Assembly (NCBI GenBank): GCA_900542245.1
Contig: UQMQ01000003.1
Location: 1-44,580 of the forward strand
Reading direction: 5' to 3'
Source: an uncultured Eubacteriales bacterium
GTDB lineage: Bacteria > Bacillota > Clostridia > Peptostreptococcales > Anaerovoracaceae
DNA: 44,580 bases
A program made the position numbers and the translations under genes. The stretch's first letter is position 1. Every line of letters starts with the position of its first letter. Below the pieces are notes generated by a model. That model made no database searches. It was not told the DNA's origin and saw only the letters and a list, made by a program, of their open reading frames with translations. Of this stretch, positions 33,016 to 41,536 are shown in pieces.

Positions 33016-35549
33016 AATTTCAATTCTCCTTTCCAGGCATCGATCAGGTCTTCCTTGGACTGCTGTGCATACCGCATCTTTTTCTGCAGATTTTCATGTA
33101 TGAACTCCAAAATAATCAGAAAAGCTGCAATGGCAATGATCGCACAGATCCACAAAACCAAAAATACCATCTTCGATGTCACGCTGAACATCAAAACCAA
33201 AAATACCGTAGGCAGCAGCAGGATCAGCAGGAACCCGATCTTGGTCCACTTCTGATAATTCTTCTCAAAAAGCTCCGCTTTTTCTATCATTTTATCCCGA
33301 AATGTTTCTTGATCAGCCAGAATCTGCAGGGCAGTCGACAGCTTGACCCTTTCGCGTGTCATGCCGCTTTCCTCGCACATCATCAATCCGGTCTCCTCCA
33401 GCTTTTTGTCAAACATGCGGTTGAGATTCAGCATCAAAAGGCGCACGCCAAGACCCAAGAGAAACGCAATCGGCAAAAACAAGGACAAGCGGCCAAGATC
33501 TTTCCAGTATAAGTTGCCGTACATGCCCGCCATCGCCTCGCGCATCGCGTTGATGCCGTAAGTAAACGGCAGCAGAGGATGCAGACTGCGGAAGAAGGTC
33601 GGCGTCATCTCGATCGGATAGGTGCCCGCGGAACCGGGGATCTGCAGGATGACCAGAATCACGCAGACTGCTTTGCCGATATGCTTGAAGGTGATCGACA
33701 AGGCATAGATCAGGTTGACATAGACAAAAGAGCTCCAAAGTCCCGCACCGATAAAGGCAAGCGGGTGCTCGCATTGTGCCTTGAGCAGGAAAATATCACC
33801 CAAACAGATGATGAGCGCCTGTACCAGCCCGACCATAATGAAAAGCATCCACCGGCCAAAATATGCCTGTGTCGGCGTGAAATTACGCACGCACTTATCC
33901 CTGTCCACCTCCAGCTTAAAAATCGCGATCAATACAATGCCGCTGACCCAGATCGCCAGATTCGTGTAAAACGGCGTCATTGCGGAGCCGTAATTCTTGA
34001 CCGGAAAGAGACTCTTGGTCGTCAGCTCCACCGGTGAAGAGATAAAATCCGCGATCACGTTTGCGTGCAGACCGCGTGCCTGCAGGAAGTCGGTATACGC
34101 CCGGTAAGCGTCGGCACTTCGCAGTGCACTGATCTCGTCAGCTGCCTGCGCCACGCGTTTCGTCACACGCTGCAGTGCGACGGCTGTCGTCCCCAGCGCA
34201 TCCTGCGTTGCTTTTATGCAGCTGTCTAATTCTCCTAAGATAGTCTGCATCTGACTGAGTGTCGGCTCCATGGAGGATAGCACACCGGAGAGCGTGCCGC
34301 CTTGCAGAGCCAGAACATCCAGCGCCCGGTTCAGCGGCGGAAACACCTCTGTGTTTAAGAGCTCTTTGGAGTCATACAGACCGGTTTGCTCTGACTGCAG
34401 TGCGCCGCCGATGTTCGTCTGCGCATGTGTGAGCTGCGCGGAAGCATTTTGCAGCGTGCTTACCGTCTGCTGCATGCTCTGTTTCAGCAGCACATACTGC
34501 TGGTTCTGTACCTCCAGAAATGAAATAGCCGCCGCTAAGGTTTCATTCCGGTACTGTTCGTTCAGGTCCTTGAGCTGCGCAATCATGCGCTCGTTTTGGT
34601 CGATGACAGTCTGCAGTGCGGGAATCAGGCGGTTCAGCTGTCCTTCTGCAGCAGCAAGCTGTGACTGCATCTGCGCGATCTGCGTATCGACTGCGGCGCC
34701 TGCCTGTGCCAGCTGCGCATCAGCACGTGCAAGAATGCCTTCCATCTGAATCGAAAACGCATTGACCGCCTGTCTGACAGCTGCCAGCGTATCCAGACTT
34801 TGATCCAGCGTCATGGCGCTCTCGTCTGCGGCGCGTTTCGACTTTTGCAGCGTACGGTCGGTTTCGGCGATGATCGCCTCTCCTGCTTCTGTCAGCGCGG
34901 TCAGGCGCTGTAAGACTGCCTGCTGCTCCTGCAGGCGCTGCGCGGCCTTGCGAACATTTGCTGCGGACTTTCGATTGGTTTGACTGATGCTTTGCGAGGC
35001 AGAAAACACCGTCTCATCCAGCATTTTGGAAACAGCCTCCGAGGCGACCGAAACAAAGGTCTGGTTGACCTGCTGCTGCACCGTTGTCGCGCCGGTATCG
35101 GTGACCTTCGGCGCGATGGCATTCTTCTTTTCATTCAGATAATATTCGATCTCCGGCGACTGCAAATCCCCGGACAAGACGCTGACCAGACTTTCACTGA
35201 AATTCTCCGGAATCACGATCGCTGCATAGTATGTTCCGGCGTCGACGCCTGCGATCGCCTGCTCTCTGTCCATAAAGGTCCAGCCGAGTGCATCGTTCTT
35301 TTTGAGGTTCTCGATGATCTGGTCACCAACGTGCAGCTCTCCGGTCATTTCATTGTCCGCGCCCCGGTCGCAATTCGCTACCGCGATCCGGATGCCCTGC
35401 GTATTGCTGTAAGGGTCCATATTCGCTGCAATATTAAACCATGCATACAGCGATGGAATCAGGCACACCCCCAATACGACAAGGACTGCAACCCAATTCG
35501 AGCACAGCCTTTTGATATCTCTGAAAAATATTGTAAAAATCGTTCTCAT
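33012..35549 (-). CDS. YhgE/Pip membrane protein (first of tandem pair)
   Basis: An 845-residue paralogue of the next gene with the same plan: N-terminal helix, the segment LYAWFNIAANMDPYSNTQGIRIAVANCD, a coiled-coil-rich middle, and C-terminal ABC-2-type helices with PLLPFTYGINAMREAMAGMY. It carries an extra C-terminal cytoplasmic part with two more helices (LLILLLPTVFLVLMFSV; LVLWICAIIAIAAFLII) that the second gene lacks. A promoter lies at 35681-35708. The leader between promoter and start is about 125 nt. Confidence 0.88.
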   Translation of the reverse strand: MRTIFTIFFRDIKRLCSNWVAVLVVLGVCLIPSLYAWFNIAANMDPYSNTQGIRIAVANCDRGADNEMTGELHVGDQIIENLKKNDALGWTFMDREQAIAGVDAGTYYAAIVIPENFSESLVSVLSGDLQSPEIEYYLNEKKNAIAPKVTDTGATTVQQQVNQTFVSVASEAVSKMLDETVFSASQSISQTNRKSAANVRKAAQRLQEQQAVLQRLTALTEAGEAIIAETDRTLQKSKRAADESAMTLDQSLDTLAAVRQAVNAFSIQMEGILARADAQLAQAGAAVDTQIAQMQSQLAAAEGQLNRLIPALQTVIDQNERMIAQLKDLNEQYRNETLAAAISFLEVQNQQYVLLKQSMQQTVSTLQNASAQLTHAQTNIGGALQSEQTGLYDSKELLNTEVFPPLNRALDVLALQGGTLSGVLSSMEPTLSQMQTILGELDSCIKATQDALGTTAVALQRVTKRVAQAADEISALRSADAYRAYTDFLQARGLHANVIADFISSPVELTTKSLFPVKNYGSAMTPFYTNLAIWVSGIVLIAIFKLEVDRDKCVRNFTPTQAYFGRWMLFIMVGLVQALIICLGDIFLLKAQCEHPLAFIGAGLWSSFVYVNLIYALSITFKHIGKAVCVILVILQIPGSAGTYPIEMTPTFFRSLHPLLPFTYGINAMREAMAGMYGNLYWKDLGRLSLFLPIAFLLGLGVRLLMLNLNRMFDKKLEETGLMMCEESGMTRERVKLSTALQILADQETFRDKMIEKAELFEKNYQKWTKIGFLLILLLPTVFLVLMFSVTSKMVFLVLWICAIIAIAAFLIILEFIHENLQKKMRYAQQSKEDLIDAWKGELKL

Positions 35550-35680
35550 CTTCCTTCAAATTTCCCCTTTGTCTCTCATATCGCAGCCTCCCGGCACATG
35601 CGCGGAAATTGGCATCGATATCGTTATATATTTTGCATTTGTTTTGTGTGAAAGAAAAAAGAGCAAATCGCCCTACTTTT

Positions 35681-35708
35681 AATTTAACAATTCCTGTGAA
35701 AATGTCAA
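35681..35708 (-). promoter_or_regulatory. Promoter of the yhgE pair
   Basis: On the minus strand TTGACA (35703-35708), 16 bases and TAAATT (35681-35686). It sits in the 368-base divergent region between the yhgE pair and darA (35550-35917), in which I see no gene. Confidence 0.7.
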
Positions 35709-35819
35709 CGGACAAATTTGCCGTAATAGGAAATTTTTTTGCGTAACTGCGATAAAATTCACATAAATTTTACGCTCTTTACGAAATCTTTGCAGTTTTG
35801 TTCTTTTCAATCAGCGCAT

Positions 35820-35855
35820 TTTCATGTATAATGACTGTAGAAGCATTACATGAAA
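35820..35855. repeat. Inverted repeat over the darA promoter
   Basis: TTTCATGTA (35820-35828) and TACATGAAA (35847-35855), with inner AATG/CATT also pairing. The left arm overlaps a consensus -10 (TATAAT, 35827-35832) for darA. Either an operator or a hairpin at the start of the transcript. Confidence 0.5.
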
Positions 35856-35917
35856 TTATCTGCATCCATTGCCGCATTTGATTTGATCCCCGCGGCAGAA
35901 AGGTTATGTGAAACACT

Positions 35918-36250
35918 ATGAAACTGATTACAGCAATTATCAATAAAAAGGACGCGGTCTGCGTCTGCGATTCCTTGACTGAGGCAGGTTTCTTCTTTAC
36001 CAAACTCGCGACTTCCGGCGGCTTCCTCAAAGAGGGCAATACGACCCTGCTGATCGGTGTCGATGATGAAAAGGTCCATGACGCGCTCGAGGTCATTCGT
36101 CTGCATTGTCTGAAACGGACAGAGGCGGCACCGATGATGATGGGCGCTGAGGCCAGCAATATCGCAGCGTTCAGCTACACTGCCCCGCAGATTGTTGTCG
36201 GCGGCGCTACGGTATTCGTTACAAACGTTGAACAGTTCGAAAAATACTAA
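35918..36250 (+). CDS. darA: PII-like cyclic-di-AMP receptor DarA
   Basis: A 110-residue PII-like signalling protein (DUF970, also PstA/DarA) that binds cyclic-di-AMP; its downstream partner is unknown. The family pattern MKLITAIINKKDAV, TKLATSGGFLKEGNTTLLIG (ligand-binding T/B loop region) and a C-terminal VGGATVFVTNVEQFEKY strand are all present. It is a single gene between its own promoter and a strong terminator. Confidence 0.94.
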   Translation: MKLITAIINKKDAVCVCDSLTEAGFFFTKLATSGGFLKEGNTTLLIGVDDEKVHDALEVIRLHCLKRTEAAPMMMGAEASNIAAFSYTAPQIVVGGATVFVTNVEQFEKY

Positions 36251-36312
36251 CGGAAAATATTCCGCAAATGCAAGGAAGTCAGCCTTCACTTCCCGGCTTC
36301 CCGCATAGGCAT

Positions 36313-36360
36313 AACGAAACGTCCGCAGTCAGAGCTTCCCCCTCCTGCGGACGTTTCGTT
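36313..36360. terminator. Terminator after darA
   Basis: A perfect 16-bp stem, AACGAAACGTCCGCAG (36313-36328) with its complement (36345-36360), ending in a short T-run; it could also serve the convergent DUF2325 gene. Confidence 0.8.
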
Positions 36361-36398
36361 TGTGCTTACTGATGTATGGATTCATATATATGGATGAT

Positions 36399-36686
36399 TT
36401 ACATATTCGCTGCCGCATGACTGTCCAGCACGCTCTTTAACGCTGCCATGGAACTGGATGGACAGCGCGCGATGCGGATGTTTCTCTTTTTTGCCTGTTC
36501 GTTGGCGTGATGCAGCATCTTGTGCGACATCGTGCTTGTAAATAAAATCAGCAGATCCGGATTCCCGAAATTCTGCAGCCCCTTTTCCGTTTTGGCAAAT
36601 ACCTTTGCCCTGCAGTCGTAGGATTTACATAAATCCTCATATCTTCTTACCATTCTTTCGTTCCCACCGATAATGACTACACTCAT
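36399..36686 (-). CDS. DUF2325 protein
   Basis: A 95-residue DUF2325 protein: MSVVIIGGNERMVRRYEDLCK at the start and a Rossmann-like pattern with HKMLHHANEQAKKRNIRIARCPSSSMAAL. Function unknown; members often lie near metal or redox genes. AAAAGGAG precedes the ATG. A perfect TTAGC-N4-GCTAA operator lies 87 bases upstream, between this gene and the feo genes, so it probably belongs to the same metal regulon. Confidence 0.82.
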   Translation of the reverse strand: MSVVIIGGNERMVRRYEDLCKSYDCRAKVFAKTEKGLQNFGNPDLLILFTSTMSHKMLHHANEQAKKRNIRIARCPSSSMAALKSVLDSHAAANM

Positions 36687-36772
36687 GATCTGTTACTCCT
36701 TTTGTCTCTCTGATCTGGTATGCTTTGTTTGTACTTTTTTTGTTCATTCCTGATTTGTATTTCTGATTTATA

Positions 36773-36788
36773 GTTAGCATATGCTAAC
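36773..36788. promoter_or_regulatory. Operator 1, upstream of DUF2325 gene
   Basis: GTTAGCATATGCTAAC, a perfect 16-bp palindrome. On the minus strand TATAAA follows it directly, so it would lie between -35 and -10 elements. Confidence 0.7.
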
Positions 36789-36888
36789 CTATGACTAAAA
36801 GAGAAATGCATTGCGGCATTCACTTTTGTCAGCATGATCGGAAGCTGCAGGCTGCACGCCCGCAGCTTCTCATGCCGATGATGTTTTC

Positions 36889-37062
36889 TTATTTCGGTTT
36901 GTGGCAGGACCCCGCCATTGCACAGTGTGCACAGTTACAGCCACAAGAGGATTTCCCTTTTTTCTTGTCTCTGACAAGTTTGCGGATAATCGCTGCTACA
37001 ATCAGGATGAGCACCAAAGATACGATGATCGTACTTAGATTATCTGTGATCCAGTTTAACAT
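36889..37062 (-). CDS. FeoB-associated Cys-rich membrane protein
   Basis: A 57-residue protein below usual size cut-offs. An N-terminal transmembrane helix (LSTIIVSLVLILIVAAII) is followed by a basic stretch and a cysteine cluster CGCNCAHCAMAGSCHK, the pattern of the small Cys-rich protein encoded after feoB in Clostridia. AAAGGAG precedes the ATG. It is presumably an accessory to FeoB, perhaps in iron delivery; no direct role is proven. Confidence 0.88.
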   Translation of the reverse strand: MLNWITDNLSTIIVSLVLILIVAAIIRKLVRDKKKGKSSCGCNCAHCAMAGSCHKPK

Positions 37063-37172
37063 ATTGACCGACTCCTTTCACCCGATTTGTTTTGTATGCT
37101 CTGCTTATATCATACACCGCCGCGGCTTCTTTCAAACAGGTTAAAAAAAACCATTTGCTTTCATTACCTGAC

Positions 37173-39692
37173 TTAGTTGCATTTTACTGCTTGTTTCTGC
37201 TTGATCTTTGTTTCCAATTTGGTTGCTTCTTTGTACGGGCGAACCAGCATGTAAAGGATCAGTGCCAACGCCGCGATTGCAAAGATCAGACCGATTACAT
37301 TCACATGACCTGTGAACGCATTGCCGAACTGGTTGATCATCAGCGCGATGACATAGGCGAAGCCGCACTGATAACCGATGGCGAACCAAGTCCATTTGGC
37401 GTTGTTCATTTCACGCTTGATGGCACCGATGGCTGCGAAGCAAGGTGCGCACAGCAGGTTGAATACCAGGAACGCGTAGCCGCTGATCGGCGTGAATACG
37501 GATGCCAAAGTCGTATAAACGTCTCCGGACGCACCGTAGAGGATACCCATCGTGCCAACGATGTTTTCCTTCGCAACAAGACCGGTGATGGACGCAACTG
37601 TCGCTTCCCAAGTACCGAAGCCGAGCGGTGCGAAAATCCAGCAGATTGCGCTGCCGATGGCTGCTAAGATGGACTGATCCAGTTCATCTTCTGCCAGCAT
37701 TCTGAAGCCTTCGTCTGTGAAACCGAAGTAGGAGGTGAACCATACCAGAATCGTTGACAGTAAGATGATGGTACCTGCTTTTTTGATGAAGGACCAGCCG
37801 CGTTCCCACATGGAGCGCAGGACGTTGCCCAGTGTCGGCATGTGGTAAGCCGGAAGCTCCATAACAAACGGTGCCGGATCGCCCGCAAACATTTTCGTCT
37901 TTTTGAGCATGATACCGGAAATGATGATTGCCGCCATGCCGACAAAGTATGCGCTGGTCGCGACCCATGCGGAGCCGCCGAAAATCGCGCCCGCGATCAT
38001 CGCGATGAACGGAACCTTCGCGCCGCAAGGGATGAAGGTGGTCGTCATGATCGTCATACGACGGTCACGTTCATTTTCGATGGTACGGGAAGCCATGATG
38101 CCCGGGATACCGCAGCCGGTACCGATCAGCATCGGAATGAAGGACTTGCCGGATAAGCCGAATTTACGGAAGATACGGTCGAGTACGAACGCGATACGAG
38201 CCATGTAACCACAAGCTTCCAGGAAAGCAAGCAACAGGAACAGTACCAGCATCTGCGGAACGAAACCAAGGACCGCGCCGACACCGGCTACGATACCGTC
38301 AAGCAGCAATCCGGACAGCCATTCTGCTGTGCCTGCGGCCTCGAGCGCGTTGCCGATCAGAACCGGAATACCGGGTACCCATGTACCATAGGTGGAAGTA
38401 TCCGGTGCGCCGTAGGCTTCCTTATATTCTGTATTGAGGTATTCTGCAACAGCTGCTTCATAGTCAGCTTTTGTTACACCGTCTACCGTTTCGACTGCCA
38501 GTGTTTCTTCATCTTCTACTTCATAGGAAACGCTGGCGTCTGCCGGAACCAAAGAATCCAATTCTTCCAGCGCGGCTTTCGCTCCGGCTTCAGAGTAGTT
38601 CTCATTTTCCATATCCAGCGCGTCTGTAATCGCTTCACTGCCGTACGCATCTGCGAAAGCACCGATGATCAGGTCGGTATCGCCATACTGCTCTGCAGCT
38701 TCTTCATACTGCGCCGTTCCCTTCCCAAAGAGGTGATAACCGTCTCCGAACAGTCCGTCGTTTGCCCAGTCTGTTGCTGCCGCACCAACGGTTACCATGG
38801 AAATGTAGTAAACCAGGAACATGATCAGTGCGAAGATCGGCAGACCCAGCCAACGGTTGGTAACGACTTTATCGATCTTATCGGATGTCGAGAGCTGTCC
38901 TCTGTTTTGCTTCTTATAACATGCCTTGATGATGGAGGCAATGTAGATGTACCGCTCGTTGGTGATGATGGATTCTGCATCGTCGTCCATTTCCTTTTCG
39001 GCTGCCTTGATGTCTTCTTCGATATGTGCCATCACATCTGCATCAACGTGCAGGCTGTCAAGGACCTTATCATCTCTTTCGAAGATCTTGATCGCATACC
39101 ATCTCTGCTGTTCCTCCGGCATATGATGTACAGCTGCTTCTTCGATGTGCGCCAGCGCGTGCTCTACAACGCCCGCAAAGGTGTGCATCGGAATCGTCTT
39201 GCTGTTCTTTGCCGCATCGATTGCCGCCTCTGCAGCTTCCATGACGCCGTTGCCCTTTAATGCGGAGATTTCAACGATCTTGCAGCCGAGCTGTCTGGAG
39301 AGTTCTTCCGTATTGATCTTATCGCCGTTCTTTCTGACGATATCCATCATGTTGATCGCGATCACGACCGGAATGCCGAGCTCTGTCAGCTGTGTCGTCA
39401 GATACAGGTTTCTCTCAAGGTTCGTACCGTCGATGATGTTCAGGATCGCGTCCGGACGTTCACCGATCAGGTAGTTTCTTGCAACGACTTCTTCTAATGT
39501 GTATGGAGAAAGGGAATAAATACCCGGAAGGTCGGTGATGATGACATCCTCGTGCTTCTTTAATTTACCTTCTTTTTTCTCTACGGTTACGCCCGGCCAG
39601 TTACCGACAAACTGGTTGGAACCGGTGAGCGCATTGAACAATGTGGTCTTACCACAGTTCGGGTTACCCGCAAGGGCAATTCTGATACTCAT
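37173..39692 (-). CDS. feoB: Ferrous iron transporter FeoB
   Basis: GTP-driven Fe(II) importer. The 839-residue product has an N-terminal G domain (GNPNCGKTT at 9-17, DLPGIY at 54-59, NMMD at 114-117), a helical spacer and the core membrane domain with two Gate motifs (PMLIGTGCGIPG, and the later CGAKVPF and CAPCFAAIG). Between the first transmembrane helix (about 285-303) and the next core block is an acidic, Ala/Glu/Asp-rich insert at about 315-440 that most FeoB lack, which explains the unusual length. An operator lies at 39740-39753 in front. It is followed by its Cys-rich partner. Confidence 0.96.
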   Translation of the reverse strand: MSIRIALAGNPNCGKTTLFNALTGSNQFVGNWPGVTVEKKEGKLKKHEDVIITDLPGIYSLSPYTLEEVVARNYLIGERPDAILNIIDGTNLERNLYLTTQLTELGIPVVIAINMMDIVRKNGDKINTEELSRQLGCKIVEISALKGNGVMEAAEAAIDAAKNSKTIPMHTFAGVVEHALAHIEEAAVHHMPEEQQRWYAIKIFERDDKVLDSLHVDADVMAHIEEDIKAAEKEMDDDAESIITNERYIYIASIIKACYKKQNRGQLSTSDKIDKVVTNRWLGLPIFALIMFLVYYISMVTVGAAATDWANDGLFGDGYHLFGKGTAQYEEAAEQYGDTDLIIGAFADAYGSEAITDALDMENENYSEAGAKAALEELDSLVPADASVSYEVEDEETLAVETVDGVTKADYEAAVAEYLNTEYKEAYGAPDTSTYGTWVPGIPVLIGNALEAAGTAEWLSGLLLDGIVAGVGAVLGFVPQMLVLFLLLAFLEACGYMARIAFVLDRIFRKFGLSGKSFIPMLIGTGCGIPGIMASRTIENERDRRMTIMTTTFIPCGAKVPFIAMIAGAIFGGSAWVATSAYFVGMAAIIISGIMLKKTKMFAGDPAPFVMELPAYHMPTLGNVLRSMWERGWSFIKKAGTIILLSTILVWFTSYFGFTDEGFRMLAEDELDQSILAAIGSAICWIFAPLGFGTWEATVASITGLVAKENIVGTMGILYGASGDVYTTLASVFTPISGYAFLVFNLLCAPCFAAIGAIKREMNNAKWTWFAIGYQCGFAYVIALMINQFGNAFTGHVNVIGLIFAIAALALILYMLVRPYKEATKLETKIKQKQAVKCN

Positions 39693-39739
39693 TTCTAAAT
39701 TCCTCTCTTTCTGTCAGTTGGCGTTTGCTTGTCATTTAA

Positions 39740-39753
39740 TTAGCAATCGCTAA
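39740..39753. promoter_or_regulatory. Operator 2, upstream of feoB
   Basis: TTAGC-AATC-GCTAA in the 107-base gap between feoA and feoB, suggesting feoB has its own metal-regulated promoter. Confidence 0.7.
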
Positions 39754-39799
39754 CTGAAAAGCTGAAAATCAGGGGAATCGCTTCCCCTTCGTTTTTGTC

Positions 39800-40027
39800 C
39801 TATTCAACTTCGACTTCGATCATACCGGCGTCTTCTTTTCTGAGCGACAGTTCATAGCCGCGAACAGTGACTTCGATCGGATCACCGAGCGGTGCAACCT
39901 TGCGGATATACACTTCTACGCCTTTGGTCAGACCCATGTCCATGATACGACGCTTGACTGCACCTTCGCCATGAAGCTTGACGACCTTGACGGTTTCACC
40001 GATCTTCGCATCTCTGAGCGTTTTCAT
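39800..40027 (-). CDS. feoA: FeoA-family protein (second copy)
   Basis: A 75-residue SH3-like FeoA domain: LRDAKIGETVKVVKLHGEG, then RRIMDMGLTKGVEVYIRKVAPLGDPIEVTVRGYELSLRKEDA. This is the canonical FeoA pattern. FeoA binds or regulates FeoB. AAGGAGG precedes the ATG. It lies between another feoA and feoB. Confidence 0.93.
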   Translation of the reverse strand: MKTLRDAKIGETVKVVKLHGEGAVKRRIMDMGLTKGVEVYIRKVAPLGDPIEVTVRGYELSLRKEDAGMIEVEVE

Positions 40028-40106
40028 TGTCTATTTCCTCCTTGCATGAAATTACTTTTTGGATAGATACGTGCGCCGCAGCCCTGATTCATCGAGTCTG
40101 CGTCTT

Positions 40107-40156
40107 TATTATGCAGGAAATATCGCCATGCGACATCTCCGGAATAACAGCAAAGG
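40107..40156 (+). repeat. Dispersed palindromic repeat, copy B
   Basis: Second copy of the element at 51-101, in the 160-base gap between the two feoA genes. It has the same GGAAATATCGC...GGAATAAC core with substitutions in the right arm, so its hairpin is weaker. Confidence 0.6.
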
Positions 40157-40187
40157 TTTCTGCCTCCGGTGCGTCCCGGCAGCAGGA

Positions 40188-40400
40188 TCAAATCATGATC
40201 TTTCTTGCCATTTCTTCATTGATGGCAACTCTGGCCTCCTTGACGTTTACAATCAGGTTTCCGGCTACCGCGGCGATGACTGTTACAGTACCGCCGACAA
40301 CGAATCCCAGATTTTCAAGATGTTTCTTGACCTCGGGACTGCCTCCGATTTTTTTGATCATGTTCTCTGTGCCTGCATCTGCAAGATTTAATGGCATCAT
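40188..40400 (-). CDS. feoA: FeoA-family protein (first copy)
   Basis: A 70-residue FeoA-domain protein (KKHLENLGFVVGGTVTVIAAVAGNLIVNVKEARVAINEEMARKIMI). It is more divergent than the next copy and lacks the usual L..L..G start region, having IKKIGGSPEVKKHLENLG instead. Paired feoA genes are common in Clostridia. GAGGGGA precedes two adjacent ATG codons. It is the first gene after a strong promoter with two operators. Confidence 0.88.
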   Translation of the reverse strand: MMPLNLADAGTENMIKKIGGSPEVKKHLENLGFVVGGTVTVIAAVAGNLIVNVKEARVAINEEMARKIMI

Positions 40401-40429
40401 AGTTGTCCCCTCGATTCTTTTTTCTTAGA

Positions 40430-40443
40430 TTAGCCATAGCTAA
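40430..40443. promoter_or_regulatory. Operator 3, upstream of feoA
   Basis: TTAGC-CATA-GCTAA, about 30 bases before the first feoA start and 20 bases from operator 4. Confidence 0.7.
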
Positions 40444-40462
40444 CCTTAATACTGAAATTAAG

Positions 40463-40476
40463 TTAGCTCTCGCTAA
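40463..40476. promoter_or_regulatory. Operator 4, at the feoA transcription start
   Basis: TTAGC-TCTC-GCTAA immediately downstream of the -10 element and over the expected start, a position for repression. Confidence 0.75.
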
Positions 40477-40485
40477 CCACATCTT

Positions 40486-40514
40486 ATAATACACAGTCCG
40501 TTGTTTTTTGTCAA
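40486..40514 (-). promoter_or_regulatory. Promoter of the feo operon
   Basis: On the minus strand TTGACA (40509-40514), 17 bases and TATTAT (40486-40491), near consensus. Confidence 0.88.
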
Positions 40515-40555
40515 TAGGTTTTTTGAGAAAATTTAAGTTTTTTTGAGAAAAACGC

Positions 40556-40588
40556 AAAAAGACGAGGTTTCAAGCCCCGTCTTTTTCG
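40556..40588 (-). terminator. Terminator of the AIM24 gene
   Basis: AAAAAGACGAGG / CCCCGTCTTTTT hairpin between the AIM24 gene and the feo promoter; the A/T arms make it usable from both sides. Confidence 0.8.
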
Positions 40589-40650
40589 TACCTCTGTTTT
40601 TTGGATTTGGTCAGCTTTTACACACCTCAGCTCCCGTCGCCTGTTGGTTA

Positions 40651-41331
40651 TCAGTTTCCGGAAGTCGGGATAAACTCACTGATCGCAGCTGCAACACCTG
40701 AGATCGGCATTGTCTGCAGCCATACTTTGCCCGGTCCGGTGAGCAGCGTATGGAAGAAGCCTTCGCCACCGAGCAATTTGTTCTTCAGACCTGAAACCTG
40801 TCTGATCTCCATGTTTACGGTCGTTTCAAATCCTGCCACGTTGCCAGTATCTACCAGCATCTGCTGTCCCGGTGCCAGCTCATACTCAATCAAGTCGCCG
40901 TCAATCTCTGCGAAAGCTATGCCGTTGCCGGAAAGCTTCTGCATGATAAAGCCCTCACCGCCAAACAGGCCTGCACCCAGCTTTTTGTTAAAATGAATGT
41001 CCAGCTTGACGCCTGACGTAGACGCCAGGAATGCACGTTTCTGCAGGATAAACTCTTTGCCGCCTGTGACTTCCATCGGAATGATCTTCCCCGGGAAGCT
41101 GGAACCAAAGGCAATCATCGCTTCACTTCCCTCTGCTGTATAGATATTCTGGAACATCGACTCACCGGAGAAGGCCTTTGAGAACATCTTGCCCAGACCG
41201 CCGCCAGACGTTTCCATCTTGAAATTCGGTGTCTGCCAGACCATGGAACCCTTCTCTGTAATCATCTGCTCACCTCTGTCCAGATAGCACACAACTACCG
41301 GAAACGTGCCGCCCTTAATTTCGTACTTCAT
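40651..41331 (-). CDS. AIM24 / TIGR00266 family protein
   Basis: A 226-residue protein of the AIM24 (TIGR00266) family: MKYEIKGGTFPVVVCYLDRGEQMITEKGSMVWQ at the start, a Gly-rich beta-structure with GLGKMFSKAFSGESMFQN and GGEGFFHTLLTGPGKVWLQTMP. Bacterial function unknown. AAAGGAG lies before the ATG at 41331; the frame extends 26 codons further upstream without a ribosome site. Single gene with its own promoter and terminator. Confidence 0.9.
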   Translation of the reverse strand: MKYEIKGGTFPVVVCYLDRGEQMITEKGSMVWQTPNFKMETSGGGLGKMFSKAFSGESMFQNIYTAEGSEAMIAFGSSFPGKIIPMEVTGGKEFILQKRAFLASTSGVKLDIHFNKKLGAGLFGGEGFIMQKLSGNGIAFAEIDGDLIEYELAPGQQMLVDTGNVAGFETTVNMEIRQVSGLKNKLLGGEGFFHTLLTGPGKVWLQTMPISGVAAAISEFIPTSGN

Positions 41332-41465
41332 AAATTGCTCCTTTCGCGCAGGCGCCGCACGCGTGGCGCAGCCACAGACCACCGACCGCATATCACAGTC
41401 CGGACACACCGGAACCAGCCCTGCATACCTGCGATTAAACTTTGCATAGAACGTCTTGTATTGTA

Positions 41466-41494
41466 ATTATATTACACATTCGACGCGACTGCAA
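41466..41494 (-). promoter_or_regulatory. Promoter of the AIM24 gene
   Basis: On the minus strand TTGCAG (41489-41494), 17 bases and TATAAT (41466-41471). Confidence 0.75.
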
Positions 41495-41536
41495 GGGAAA
41501 AATGCAGCCGCGTAAAAAAGCCCCGCCGGAACCGAC

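Noticed and set aside
41332..41409. Cys-rich 26-codon extension of the AIM24 protein
   Set aside because: The family starts at MKYEIKGG and AAAGGAG sits right before that ATG; the extension has no ribosome site.
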